A stretch of DNA of 64,000 nucleotides from positions 137,948-201,947 of the forward strand of contig ASZN01000004.1 of assembly GCA_000406005.1 (NCBI GenBank). Reading direction: 5' to 3'. The position numbers and the translations under genes were made by a program. How positions within the stretch are numbered: position 1 is the first letter of the stretch; each line of letters opens with the position of its first letter. The stretch comes from Candidatus Poribacteria bacterium WGA-3G. Its GTDB lineage: Bacteria; Poribacteria; WGA-4E; WGA-3G. The notes under the pieces are model-generated. The model searched no databases. It had not been told where the DNA came from and worked only from the letters and a program-made list of their open reading frames with translations. Below, piece after piece: positions 1-8,090 of this stretch.

Positions 1-15
1 TAGGCTCTCTATTTG

Positions 16-222
16 CTATTTTCGATAGAAGGGTCTGATTTGGGGAGGCTCCACGCAACCTGTAGCAATATGAAAACCTGAAATAGTGAGAGATTCTTCT
101 GGTGGAGAAATGACTGGATCTAAACCTAAAGATGATATATCAATTTTAATCCAGGGTAAAAAGCAGCAAAGAAGAGCGATTCCCCCGCCTACTAAAGAGA
201 CTATGAGCGAATTCTGCTTCAT
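16..222 (-). CDS. Small hypothetical membrane protein (68 aa)
   Basis: Complete short ORF reading towards the left edge. A GGAG ribosome site lies about 7 bases ahead of the ATG, which supports it as a real gene. Residues 6-24 are strongly hydrophobic (VGGGIALLCCFLPW), consistent with one membrane segment or an uncleaved signal; the remainder is polar and proline-containing. I recognise no family. It follows the isomerase gene on the same strand after a hairpin-bearing gap of about 80 bases, so it may be read through from there. Confidence 0.5.
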   Translation of the reverse strand: MKQNSLIVSLVGGGIALLCCFLPWIKIDISSLGLDPVISPPEESLTISGFHIATGCVEPPQIRPFYRK

Positions 223-262
223 GATAGTTTCTCCAAAGTGTTTTTATGCTTAAACAGTTCGA

Positions 263-291
263 TTGTAGGCAGGCTATTAACCCGCCTACAA
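263..291. repeat. Palindromic intergenic repeat (hairpin)
   Basis: TTGTAGGC at 263-270 pairs with GCCTACAA at 284-291, with an inner aGG/CCc extension. It belongs to the window-wide family of short palindromes between genes and sits between two minus-strand genes, with no obvious U tract. Confidence 0.7.
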
Positions 292-301
292 GATTCAGGA
301 A

Positions 302-1099
302 TCAGCGCGCACCGCACGCTTGCAGACACGCCTGCATGTGTCCACGCGATTCTGCAGCAATCGTGCAGCACTGCGCTAAACTATACTCCCTTGCACCGAT
401 GACTTCAAGGTTCAATGGACCCGTATACCCGTTTTCATGTAAGACACGGATATAGCCGACAAGGTCGATGTCGCCACGTCCGTTTGCCTGCAATTCAGGG
501 GTGCCGGGACCCCGTTCCTTCCCTTTGCAATCTCGGATGTGTACGTGCTTAACACGTGAAACGACAGCAGCGATCGCCTCCACAGGATTTTCACCAGCGC
601 GATGGATATGCGACGGGTCCATGTCGATCCCGAACGCCGGCGACGAGATCTCTTCCATCACGCGAAGCGTCGTCGGGGTGTTATAGATGCTTGCACCGAC
701 GTGTGCCTTGACACAGAGCGTCACACCGTAATGTTCCGCCCGCGCCGAAAGATTCCCCAAAGAATCAACCACTTCGGGCCATTTGGACTCGTCGTCTGAT
801 GAACCGCCGGGACCACAATTGATAATCGGAACACCTATCTCGGCTGCCGCTTGGAATGCAAGTTCCATCCTCTCCGGGTCGCGTGAGGGCTGCTCCATCG
901 CTAAGAGTTCCAGTTCGTATTCTTTCGCGAAACGTTTGATGTCATCGGCGAGTTCTTGCCAGTTGGCGAGGACGAGGTGCTGGCTCATCCCGTCGATCGC
1001 GGAAAGTTCAATGCCGTCGTAGCCAGCCATGGCGATGTGCTTGAAGGCGGTCTCCATATCGTAACCGCCGAACAGCACCGAATTTGCTCCTAATTTCAA
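302..1099 (-). CDS. Sugar phosphate isomerase/epimerase, TIM barrel
   Basis: 265 residues, the usual size of the xylose-isomerase-like TIM-barrel superfamily (AP endonuclease 2 fold). Typical landmarks are the N-terminal strand MKLGANSVLF, GYDGIELSAID, the metal-site region FGIDMDPSHIHRAGENP and VKHVHIRDCKG, and a late LNLEVIG strand; the His, Asp and Glu residues fit divalent-metal binding. The start is a TTG with AAGGAG about 7 bases ahead. The gene lies 49 bases downstream of a Gfo/Idh/MocA oxidoreductase on the same strand. That pairing is common in sugar or inositol-type catabolism, but the substrate cannot be told from sequence. Confidence 0.87.
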   Translation of the reverse strand: MKLGANSVLFGGYDMETAFKHIAMAGYDGIELSAIDGMSQHLVLANWQELADDIKRFAKEYELELLAMEQPSRDPERMELAFQAAAEIGVPIINCGPGGSSDDESKWPEVVDSLGNLSARAEHYGVTLCVKAHVGASIYNTPTTLRVMEEISSPAFGIDMDPSHIHRAGENPVEAIAAVVSRVKHVHIRDCKGKERGPGTPELQANGRGDIDLVGYIRVLHENGYTGPLNLEVIGAREYSLAQCCTIAAESRGHMQACLQACGAR

Positions 1100-1148
1100 A
1101 TCTAATACTCCTTCTGTGAAACCGTGAGAGTGGGGTTCACTGTTTGCG

Positions 1149-2231
1149 CTATAGGCCGTTCAAAGTGGGGAGCGGGTGCGGACGCACGAGGATACCGCCT
1201 TGTTCATAAGATTCTATCGCTGCCCAGGTATACTCAAGTGCGGCGAGTGCGTCTCTACCGGAGGCGCGCAGCTGCTCTTTCGGTACGCCGTTTGTGATGT
1301 CCTCTAAGAACGCATGAATCCGCAACGGGAACGTCTGACCGAAATCGCTGATACCGGAATCGGAAACGACAGGTTCGCCGGAGAAATCGGGTGCGCCGGG
1401 CGAGGGCCAATAGGTTACCTTTTCAATGCAGTTCTCGATGCAGAAGGTACCGCGTGTGCCTGCAAGTTCAACGCTCCACCAACCGCCGAGACCGAAGGTC
1501 GCATCACCGCGTTGGCTTAGCAGGTAACCGATACATCCGTTCTCGAATCGGAGATGGATACCGTTAATAGAGACCATCAGATCGCCTTCGGCTCGCCTGA
1601 AGTGTGGACGTTCCATAAAGGCTTGCACGTGTGTTATATCACCACAGAAATGGCGCATCACGCTGAACGGGTGCGACAGGAACGCTTTCACGTGGAAGTA
1701 CGGGAATCCGTCAGAACGTGGGGCTTTCGAGTAACTATAGTTGAATTCACCGCCAGCGAATCCCATTTTGTGGAGACAATAGACCTGCTCTCCGATATGT
1801 CCATCGTCAATATATTTCTTCGCTTGTTCTGCGGGGGGTGTGAAATAGTGGTTCAGATTACAGCCGAGATAGAGGTCTTCTTCCGCGGCTTTCGCGACCA
1901 TCTCTCGTGCCTGTCCGATGTCATTGGAGATCGGTTTCTCGACGAGGACGTGCTTCCCTTTTTCGAGTGCCTCCATTGTCGGTTCGTAATGCCAACTTCC
2001 GTTTTCGTTGCCGCCAGTGGTGACATCCACGATGTCGAGATCGGGTTCGCCGTCAATCATATCGGCGAGGCTGTAGTATGCCTTAACTCCGAGACGTTCT
2101 GCCGCGCTATCCGCGCGCGCTTTCGCAATATCGCATACCGCAACCAGTTCTGCTAAGTCGTCATTCGCGTGGCAATTTGCATGGTTATTTCCGATGCCAC
2201 TCATGCCGACAACGCCAACTTTTAATGCCAT
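1149..2231 (-). CDS. Gfo/Idh/MocA family oxidoreductase
   Basis: 360 residues from the ATG at 2231, which has GGAAGGA upstream; a longer in-frame extension lacks a ribosome site. The N-terminal Rossmann motif is VGVVGMSGIGNNHA, followed by the family's EKPISND motif (HVLVEKPIS) carrying the conserved Lys, and a C-terminal alpha/beta domain. It probably performs NAD(P)-dependent oxidation or reduction of a sugar or cyclitol in the cytoplasm. It precedes the TIM-barrel isomerase and is likely co-transcribed with it from the promoter at 2336-2363. Confidence 0.9.
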   Translation of the reverse strand: MALKVGVVGMSGIGNNHANCHANDDLAELVAVCDIAKARADSAAERLGVKAYYSLADMIDGEPDLDIVDVTTGGNENGSWHYEPTMEALEKGKHVLVEKPISNDIGQAREMVAKAAEEDLYLGCNLNHYFTPPAEQAKKYIDDGHIGEQVYCLHKMGFAGGEFNYSYSKAPRSDGFPYFHVKAFLSHPFSVMRHFCGDITHVQAFMERPHFRRAEGDLMVSINGIHLRFENGCIGYLLSQRGDATFGLGGWWSVELAGTRGTFCIENCIEKVTYWPSPGAPDFSGEPVVSDSGISDFGQTFPLRIHAFLEDITNGVPKEQLRASGRDALAALEYTWAAIESYEQGGILVRPHPLPTLNGL

Positions 2232-2335
2232 TTTATTTTTTCCTTCCAATAGATGAAATTTGGTCTCGCCTATGGCGAATTTTGCAAACGCAATGTGTCT
2301 TTGCAAGTGAAACACCTTACAGCGATTTTGCATCT

Positions 2336-2363
2336 ATTATAAGACTATCTGCAGTTTTGTCAA
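2336..2363 (-). promoter_or_regulatory. Sigma-70-type promoter for the oxidoreductase/isomerase pair
   Basis: On the minus strand, TTGACA (2358-2363) and TATAAT (2336-2341) are separated by 16 bases. The expected start near 2329 gives a leader of about 100 bases before the ATG at 2231. Confidence 0.7.
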
Positions 2364-2383
2364 TACTTTCTTGCAGAATACGC

Positions 2384-2412
2384 TTGACAGCGATCCGAAT
2401 GCGTGCTATTTT
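2384..2412 (+). promoter_or_regulatory. Possible promoter for the divergent Gfo/Idh gene
   Basis: TTGACA at 2384-2389 and TATTTT at 2407-2412, 17 bases apart, pointing towards the gene at 2559. The -10 box is weak. A palindromic repeat lies between this site and the gene. Confidence 0.4.
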
Positions 2413-2449
2413 CTCGTAGATAGTATACAACTCACGCATTTCGCTTGCA

Positions 2450-2470
2450 GGCGGAGTTTGGAACCCCGCC
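2450..2470. repeat. Palindromic repeat, GGTT/AACC family
   Basis: GGCGGAGTT, loop tgg, AACCCCGCC. This copy has one A/C mismatch in an otherwise 9-pair stem. It is preceded by the recurrent word CTTGCAG seen before other copies (about 35820, 36318, 48004 and 57253). Confidence 0.75.
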
Positions 2471-2558
2471 TGACGTAAGCAGGACATAAATTGCGTAAGT
2501 CCTATAGTATTTAGATTGTCCGCATAGGAGCGTTGTGAGTATCACGGAGGAAAAACGA

Positions 2559-3653
2559 ATGAGTATCAGTGTCGGGATGGTAGGTTTAGGGATGTTCGGA
2601 CCGTCGTTTATCCAGTCGTATAAGGCGCATCCGGATGTGCATCGGATTGCGCTGTGTGATTTACACGAGGACCGGCTCTCAAAATGGGCAAAACAGTTTG
2701 AAATTTCGGAGACGTATTCGAGTCTTGACGATATCTGCAAATCGGATTTAGATGCGCTGGTTATCATTACCCAGCATTGGATGCACGCGCCGCAGGCGAT
2801 TCAGGCGATGGAGGCAGGCAAACACGTCTATACTGCTGTTCCCGCCGCTGCCTCCTTAGATGAGTGCGAGCAACTCGTCAGGACGGTCGAACGGACAGGG
2901 ATGATCTATATGAACGGTGAGACGAGTTATTTCCGTCCGGAAGCCGTCTTCTGTCGTCAGAAGGCAGCGGAAGGCGCGTTCGGCGAATTTGTTCACTGCC
3001 GCGCCGAGTATTTTCACGATATGGACCACGGACTCTACGATGTGGCGAAGAATCGGTGGGGCGCGCAGTTCGGACGCGATAAGACTGGCGGTATTCCGAT
3101 GTACTATCCGACGCACTCGACCTGTTTCCCGATCTCTGTGATGAAAGCGCACGCCACATCGGTTTCGGCGCAAGGGTATGTCTATCCGAATGACGACTGG
3201 TTTCGGACAGATACCATCCACAAAAACCCGTTTTCTAATGAAGTCGGACTTTTCACGATGAGCAATGGCGCGACGATGCAAATCTGTGAGTTCCGGCGGA
3301 TTGGACACCCGGGTTCCGAACGCGTCAGCGGTCTCTATGGAACGGAAGGGAGTTACGAGCAGAGCCTTGCCGGTAGCGTGTGGACAGGCAAACGCGAAAG
3401 GGAGATTGTCCAGCCTTCAAGGGAGCATGAAGACCTGCCAGAGGCACTCGCGGCGGACCTCGGTGGACACGGCGGTTCGCACGCCTATCTCGTGCATGAG
3501 TTTGTGGATTCTGTTAATCGCCAACGGCTCCCACGCGTCAATGTTTGGGAAGCCGTTCGTTACTGCGCACCCGGATTTGTCGCACACGAATCGGCGTTAC
3601 GAGATGGCGAATTGCTCCCGATTCCGGATTGGGGAGATGCACCAGAAAATTAG
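2559..3653 (+). CDS. Gfo/Idh/MocA family oxidoreductase
   Basis: 364 residues from the ATG at 2559, chosen because CGGAGG lies 8 bases upstream; an in-frame GTG at 2535 also has AGGAG nearby and is the alternative. The N-terminal Rossmann motif is VGMVGLGMFG, followed by the TAVPAA segment in place of the usual EKP motif, so the canonical Lys is not obvious and function may deviate. The C-terminal half is the family's substrate domain. Divergent from the first oxidoreductase; substrate unknown. Confidence 0.88.
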   Translation: MSISVGMVGLGMFGPSFIQSYKAHPDVHRIALCDLHEDRLSKWAKQFEISETYSSLDDICKSDLDALVIITQHWMHAPQAIQAMEAGKHVYTAVPAAASLDECEQLVRTVERTGMIYMNGETSYFRPEAVFCRQKAAEGAFGEFVHCRAEYFHDMDHGLYDVAKNRWGAQFGRDKTGGIPMYYPTHSTCFPISVMKAHATSVSAQGYVYPNDDWFRTDTIHKNPFSNEVGLFTMSNGATMQICEFRRIGHPGSERVSGLYGTEGSYEQSLAGSVWTGKREREIVQPSREHEDLPEALAADLGGHGGSHAYLVHEFVDSVNRQRLPRVNVWEAVRYCAPGFVAHESALRDGELLPIPDWGDAPEN

Positions 3654-3655
3654 GT

Positions 3656-3684
3656 TTGCTTTTTATTTTATTTTCCGGTATACT
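3656..3684 (+). promoter_or_regulatory. Promoter for the sulfite reductase gene
   Basis: TTGCTT (3656-3661), a 17-base spacer, TATACT (3679-3684). It lies directly behind the stop of the preceding oxidoreductase and about 115 bases before the reductase ATG. Confidence 0.6.
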
Positions 3685-3799
3685 ATACTATTTAAAGCGT
3701 TTATAATGGTGGACCCTATGCAATATCGGCTTGCAAGCTTCACCTAAATAGAAGCAGTCGGACATTAATTAACTTGAGGTAATTACTAAGGAGTACAGG

Positions 3800-6244
3800 A
3801 TGGCTATTGAATACGCGGGAGCTTACGATGCATCGGCAATCTTGCCGGATGTTGCCCGCGACATTGAAATTTATGAGATTCAACTCGATCGGTTCCAAGC
3901 CGGTCAGGTGGAAGAGGCTACCTTTACCGAGTTTAGGCTTCGGCGCGGGGTTTACGGACAGCGCGATGACCGCTCGCAGATGATCCGTGTCAAAATCCCG
4001 TTCGGTGGACTTACAGCGGCACAACTCGAAATGCTTGCAGATGTTGCCGAGGAATTTTCGGATAACATCATTCACATTACGACCCGTCAAGATGTGCAAT
4101 ACCACTACGTGGATATTAATACCACGCCGGAACTGATGCGCCGTCTTGCCAGCGTTGACATTACCACGAAAGAGGCGTGTGGTAACGTCGTGCGAAACGT
4201 CACAGCATGCCCCCTCAGCGGTGTCTGCCAAGATGAGACGTTTGATGTGACACCCTACTCTAAAGCGTTATCAGCGTTCCTTTTGGGACACCCGGACGCG
4301 CAGGATTTCGGTCGTAAGTTCAAAATCGCATTTTCTGGATGTGAAGAACACGCCTGCGGCTTAGCAAATATGCACGACATCGGTGCGGTTGCTGCGGTTA
4401 AAGAGGTGGATGGCGAAGTCAAACGCGGCTTCAAACTCTATGTCGGTGGCGGTCTCGGTGCCGTCCCGCATCAAGCGAAAATCTTTGACGATTTCGTTTC
4501 CGCAGAGGAACTCCTCCCGATTTCACAATCCATTTGCAGAGTCTTCACCCGTCTCGGAGAACGCAGGAACCGGAATAAGGCACGCCTGAAGTTTGTCATC
4601 GCTAAACACGGCATTGAGGAATTTCGCAAGTTGGTGCTTGAAGATCGCGAAACGCTGCGCCACGACCCAGAATGGACGGCGTATCTTGACGATCTCGATG
4701 CCTACGATGAAAGTCCGCTCAAAGCACCGACGCAGCTCAACGGTGCCTCGAAACCCGAAGGGTTTGAGGAATGGTATCAATCTAATGTGCAATTACAGAG
4801 TCAACCCGGCTACGCTTATGTGACGATTACGCTACCGCTTGGCGATATTACTGCAGACCAGACGCGTGCTTTGGCAGACATTTCGCGAAAATACGTTAAA
4901 GATACCATCCGTGCCACAGTTGAGCAGAACATCGTTCTCCGCTGGGTGACGATGACGGATCTACCCGCACTCTATCGCGAACTGAAGCAAATCGGTCTCG
5001 GTGATCCGGGTGCAGAATCCATGGTAGATATTACGGCTTGCCCCGGCACTGATTCTTGCAAGCTCGGTGTATCCTCTTCGCGTGGTTTGGCAGCACATCT
5101 GAGAAACTATTTCATTGAAACTGGTGTGCAAAATGAAATCAAAGACTTTCGGATTAAGATTAGTGGTTGCCCCAACTCATGCGGACAGCATCATATTGCA
5201 AATATTGGCTTCTTTGGCTCTTCAAAACGAATGGGTGGACATATCGCACCTGTCTACTTGGTGCTCCTCGGTGGACACATGGTGGAAAACGCCAGTTCTT
5301 ATGGGCTTGCCACTGGAAAAATCCACGGCAGATATATTCCGGCGTTCATTGAGGAATTAACCGGTAGGTACACGGCGGAACGAAATGAGGAAGAATCTTT
5401 TACCGATTACGTCGGACGGCTCGGTAAAGCGGAAATCAAGCAGATCTTGTCCCAGTACGATAAGATTCCTCCCTACGAGGAAGCACCGGAATTCTATATA
5501 GACACAGGTGACACGAAAGATTACCAACTCAAAACCGGTGTCGGTGAGTGTGCTGGAGAGGTCATAGCACTTGTCTCCATGAAGTTGGAAGAGGCAGATC
5601 GACTCATCTATGAATCCGGTTTGAACTTGGAAAAGGGTGAATATCAGGATTCTGCCGAACTGGCTTTTGATGCCATGATTAGAGCCACCGATGGACTCTT
5701 GACAACGGTCGGTTTGCAATATATTGACGATGCAACGACTGTCAATGAGTTCCGCACTCATTTCTTTGATCCTGGGAATTTCTTTGCCGGATTCGGGGCG
5801 CATCTGTTTAAGGCTACGGAAGAAGATAGTTCTACTTTCGACCACGAATTGGCGCACCGCCGCGTTGAGGAAGCCACCCTCTTTGTAGAAGAATCGCATA
5901 ACGTGTATAATCGTATGCGCATTAAACAAGAGGAAGAGGAAGATAGCCGTCGTAAAACACGTCGCTCGCGACCGGCACGGAAACCGAGGGTTGTCAAGGA
6001 GACGAAACCCGTTGAGGAAATCACCGATAGCCTCGACCTCAAAGGTGTCGCTTGCCCGTTCAACTACGTCCAAGCAAAAGTCCGCTTGGAGACGATGGAC
6101 ATCGGTCAACTTCTTGAGATTACCATTGACGATGGTGAGCCAATTGAGAACGTACCGGTGAGTCTCACCAACGATGGTCATGAAGTCGTTGACACGAAGA
6201 AGGTCGGAAAACACTACCGCCTTACCATTCGGAAGGGTGAATAG
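3800..6244 (+). CDS. Siroheme sulfite/nitrite reductase with C-terminal TusA-like domain
   Basis: 814 residues, against about 560-640 for ordinary ferredoxin-type assimilatory sulfite or nitrite reductases. Residues 1-560 hold the two ferredoxin-like and siroheme half-repeats; the 4Fe-4S/siroheme ligands are Cys414, Cys420, Cys457 and Cys461 (C-x5-C and C-x3-C). The N-terminal half also has C137-x5-C143 and C181-x4-C186 at matching places. Residues 580-710 are helical and unrecognised, followed by a basic linker near 717-732. Residues 745-814 are a TusA/SirA-like domain with the CP motif at Cys752 (GVACPFNY). The inferred role is reduction of sulfite (or nitrite), with sulfur possibly handed to the tethered carrier. 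A good AAGGAG lies before the ATG. Downstream sulfur-transfer-type genes include a MoeB/ThiF enzyme. Confidence 0.9.
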   Translation: MAIEYAGAYDASAILPDVARDIEIYEIQLDRFQAGQVEEATFTEFRLRRGVYGQRDDRSQMIRVKIPFGGLTAAQLEMLADVAEEFSDNIIHITTRQDVQYHYVDINTTPELMRRLASVDITTKEACGNVVRNVTACPLSGVCQDETFDVTPYSKALSAFLLGHPDAQDFGRKFKIAFSGCEEHACGLANMHDIGAVAAVKEVDGEVKRGFKLYVGGGLGAVPHQAKIFDDFVSAEELLPISQSICRVFTRLGERRNRNKARLKFVIAKHGIEEFRKLVLEDRETLRHDPEWTAYLDDLDAYDESPLKAPTQLNGASKPEGFEEWYQSNVQLQSQPGYAYVTITLPLGDITADQTRALADISRKYVKDTIRATVEQNIVLRWVTMTDLPALYRELKQIGLGDPGAESMVDITACPGTDSCKLGVSSSRGLAAHLRNYFIETGVQNEIKDFRIKISGCPNSCGQHHIANIGFFGSSKRMGGHIAPVYLVLLGGHMVENASSYGLATGKIHGRYIPAFIEELTGRYTAERNEEESFTDYVGRLGKAEIKQILSQYDKIPPYEEAPEFYIDTGDTKDYQLKTGVGECAGEVIALVSMKLEEADRLIYESGLNLEKGEYQDSAELAFDAMIRATDGLLTTVGLQYIDDATTVNEFRTHFFDPGNFFAGFGAHLFKATEEDSSTFDHELAHRRVEEATLFVEESHNVYNRMRIKQEEEEDSRRKTRRSRPARKPRVVKETKPVEEITDSLDLKGVACPFNYVQAKVRLETMDIGQLLEITIDDGEPIENVPVSLTNDGHEVVDTKKVGKHYRLTIRKGE

Positions 6245-6263
6245 AGTGTAATGTGTTTTATTG

Positions 6264-6298
6264 TTTGTAGGGGTAGGTTTGTAACCTATCTCTACAAA
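6264..6298. repeat. Nested palindromic repeat after the reductase
   Basis: Outer arms TTTGTAG (6264-6270) and CTACAAA (6292-6298) enclose GGTAGGTT, loop tgt, AACCTATC (6272-6290). The inner palindrome is the GGTT/AACC family; the 15-pair structure could also end transcription inefficiently, though no U tract follows. Confidence 0.75.
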
Positions 6299-6363
6299 CT
6301 GTTACCGCACCGAAAAGGATAGGTACGTAGCAAGTAAACTCACCAAGATTCGGATCTGTCTAA

Positions 6364-6867
6364 TTGAGTGAATGTGTGCAAACTCATCTTGAAAACTGGA
6401 AGATATATCTTGATACGTGTTGCTTGAACCGTATTTTTAATGATCAAACACAAGCAAGGATTCGTCAAGAAACTGAAGCTGTTAAGGTAATCCTTGCTCG
6501 GTTTTTCACAGCGCAGTGGCGATGGCTTACCAGCGCAGTCCTAATGAATGAGATTAACAAAACTCCGAATAAAATGTTACGTGCCGAAATGGGAGCTTTG
6601 TTGGATCTTGCAGACCAGAATGTCACAGTTAGGATGATGGAAATAGCGCGCGGAACACAATTAGAATCATTGGGATTTAAGTGGTTGGACGCTTTGCATA
6701 TCGCTTGTGCTGAAAGTGGTAAAGCGGATATACTTCTAACAACAGATGATCGGATGCTTAGAAGAGCAAAACGCTTCCGTTTACAACTTCGTGTCCGTGT
6801 TGAAAATCCTTATATATGGTTAGAGGAGATTAGTAGACATGAATATACAAACTCTACTGAAGGATGA
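6364..6867 (+). CDS. PIN-domain protein (VapC-like toxin candidate)
   Basis: About 167 residues. PIN-type ribonuclease landmarks are an N-terminal YLDTCCLNRIF with the first acidic residue, a mid-protein acidic motif (VLMNEINK), and LDALHIACAESGKADILLTTDD near residues 119-140. The start is uncertain: TTG at 6364 or GTG at 6376, neither with a clear ribosome site, and there is no nearby in-frame ATG. The following small gene overlaps it by 29 bases, the usual style of a toxin-antitoxin pair, though here the PIN gene comes first. The module lies between the sulfite reductase and a duplicated scrap of its 3-prime end. Confidence 0.75.
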   Translation: MSECVQTHLENWKIYLDTCCLNRIFNDQTQARIRQETEAVKVILARFFTAQWRWLTSAVLMNEINKTPNKMLRAEMGALLDLADQNVTVRMMEIARGTQLESLGFKWLDALHIACAESGKADILLTTDDRMLRRAKRFRLQLRVRVENPYIWLEEISRHEYTNSTEG

Positions 6868-7051
6868 GATGGAAGAACTCCGACATCGAAATCCAGATGT
6901 TCACGCGCTTTTAAAAAAGATATTTCAGCACAAAGATGGAAAAGGTGATTATTCTGTAGAACGACATAAGTGGATGGAAACACTTGATAAAGAAACGTTT
7001 CTCAATGAAGTCCGTCGAATTGAACAGGTTCGGAAACAGAAAAAAAAATAA
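6839..7051 (+). CDS. Small charged protein overlapping the PIN gene (possible antitoxin)
   Basis: 70 residues, highly charged and helical, ending in a Lys-rich tail. Its ATG lies inside the end of the PIN gene, suggesting translational coupling. No family is recognised; the antitoxin role is inferred only from size, charge and overlap. Confidence 0.5.
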   Translation: MNIQTLLKDEMEELRHRNPDVHALLKKIFQHKDGKGDYSVERHKWMETLDKETFLNEVRRIEQVRKQKKK

Positions 7052-7073
7052 AAGTGTTTTCCCTATCAAAACG

Positions 7074-7142
7074 ATGGGCATGATCATTGACACGAAGAAG
7101 GTCGGAAAACATGACCGCCTTGTGATGGTAAATAAAGTTTAA
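7074..7142 (+). pseudogene. Remnant of a TusA-like C-terminus
   Basis: A 22-codon reading frame starting MGMIIDTKKVGKHDRL matches the last residues of the sulfite reductase fusion (EVVDTKKVGKHYRL). At DNA level 25 bases are identical (7087-7111 against 6189-6213), and similarity continues through ACCGCCTT. It is therefore a duplicated, decayed copy of the 3-prime end of the upstream gene, separated from it by the PIN module. Confidence 0.75.
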
Positions 7143-7177
7143 GGCGGTGGCTCATCGAAATTAAGTTTCATAGGAAG

Positions 7178-7226
7178 GCGATTGCCCCCCGCGCCCGAAA
7201 CGGGCGGGTCAGGCAATCGCTTTTTT
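7178..7226 (+). terminator. Intrinsic terminator
   Basis: GCGATTGCC (7178-7186) pairs with GGCAATCGC (7212-7220), with an inner stem CGCCCG-aaa-CGGGCG, followed by TTTTTT (7221-7226). It ends the sulfite reductase/PIN region. Confidence 0.9.
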
Positions 7227-7257
7227 ATCCATCAGATGGTTATCGGAGACTCACATT

Positions 7258-7488
7258 ATGGATTCTAAAGAGGTGTTTGAAGTGTTGCAGCGCGTGAAAA
7301 CTTGGAAACCAGAAATGTGCATTGATTTGGCCCGTAGGATTTTAGAAACCGTGGTTCCCGATCAAATTCTAACTCCGCCACAGACCATGACGTTGGAAGA
7401 AATCCAGGCGATTATGAAAACAGATAAACCGCCTCCTACTGACGAGGAATGCAAGAAAATCCTTGAAGAGGAGCGTATAAAAAAATGA
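7258..7488 (+). CDS. Small antitoxin-like protein
   Basis: 76 residues with the ending TDEECKKILEEERIKK. From memory, similar endings occur in small proteins encoded just ahead of PIN-domain toxins. No toxin follows: its stop codon abuts a fragment of an unrelated addiction-module antidote, so it looks like an orphaned half of a lost module. Confidence 0.5.
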   Translation: MDSKEVFEVLQRVKTWKPEMCIDLARRILETVVPDQILTPPQTMTLEEIQAIMKTDKPPPTDEECKKILEEERIKK

Positions 7489-7633
7489 CGCACTTGGAAC
7501 TGTTCTCAAGGCACTCGGTTATCAACTTTCAATCGCACCACTACAAAACGAGAATCCGAACCTTGAAACCGATACGATGCAAACAGCGCATGTCGCAGAA
7601 AATCCAACCGCGCTACATCAGCCAACGAAATGA
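7487..7633 (+). pseudogene. 3-prime fragment of an addiction-module antidote
   Basis: An open frame of 48 codons without its own start reads DALGTVLKALGYQLSIAP and on. This is the C-terminal pattern of HTH addiction-module antidotes (HigA-like), where the last helix of the HTH is followed by TVLKALG. The N-terminal half is absent, and the fragment overlaps the stop of the preceding small gene in another frame. Recombination debris. Confidence 0.55.
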
Positions 7634-7674
7634 TAATGTATCTATGAACGCGTTTTGCGGATAAAAAATAAGAA

Positions 7675-7703
7675 TTGACTTTCCGCCGAACTTGCAGTAT
7701 AAT
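7675..7703 (+). promoter_or_regulatory. Near-consensus promoter
   Basis: TTGACT (7675-7680), 17 bases, TATAAT (7698-7703), directing the 81-residue gene at 7762 and probably the genes after it. Confidence 0.8.
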
Positions 7704-7761
7704 AAAAAAGCAGGAAACTCGGTTAGCAACGTTGGAACACAATACACCTACGGAGAAATAG

Positions 7762-8007
7762 ATGGCAACAATCGTTAAACATAACCAGACAGGCAAACGT
7801 TACTGTATGCTCGGTGCAGGGTTTGGAGTCTTTCAATCCTCGAAACCGAACATGTTTCTCGGAAATTTAATGGCTGATGTGGAAGATGGCGAGTACGCAT
7901 TAGTCTGTGTCTGTAATAGCAAAGGTGAGATTTTCTGGTTAGAGGCGACGCAAGTTACCGTTGTTAGTATTGATGGGCAGACCCTCGAAGAACTCGCAAC
8001 CCAATAG
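7762..8007 (+). CDS. Conserved-looking hypothetical protein (81 aa)
   Basis: ATG with ACGGAGA upstream and a clear promoter. Soluble, with two internal Cys residues in VCVCNSKGEIFW and one in RYCMLGAG. It looks like a compact beta-rich protein (several V/I-rich strands, ending VTVVSIDGQTLEELATQ). It does not end in Gly-Gly, so it is not an obvious MoaD/ThiS sulfur carrier. I do not recognise the family; position ahead of the MoeB/ThiF gene hints at a sulfur-related job. Confidence 0.72.
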   Translation: MATIVKHNQTGKRYCMLGAGFGVFQSSKPNMFLGNLMADVEDGEYALVCVCNSKGEIFWLEATQVTVVSIDGQTLEELATQ

Positions 8008-8090
8008 ATAAGTCTTCGCCCACTTCTTGTGGCGGATAGACACCCCTGATAGCCTGGTTACTCACGCACGAAAGGAATTTTTTTTACAGA

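Noticed and set aside
1554..2156. 200-codon frame antisense to the first oxidoreductase
   Set aside because: Antisense shadow without recognisable domain.
5357..6214. 285-codon frame antisense to the sulfite reductase 3-prime part
   Set aside because: Antisense shadow; the sense frame is clearly conserved.
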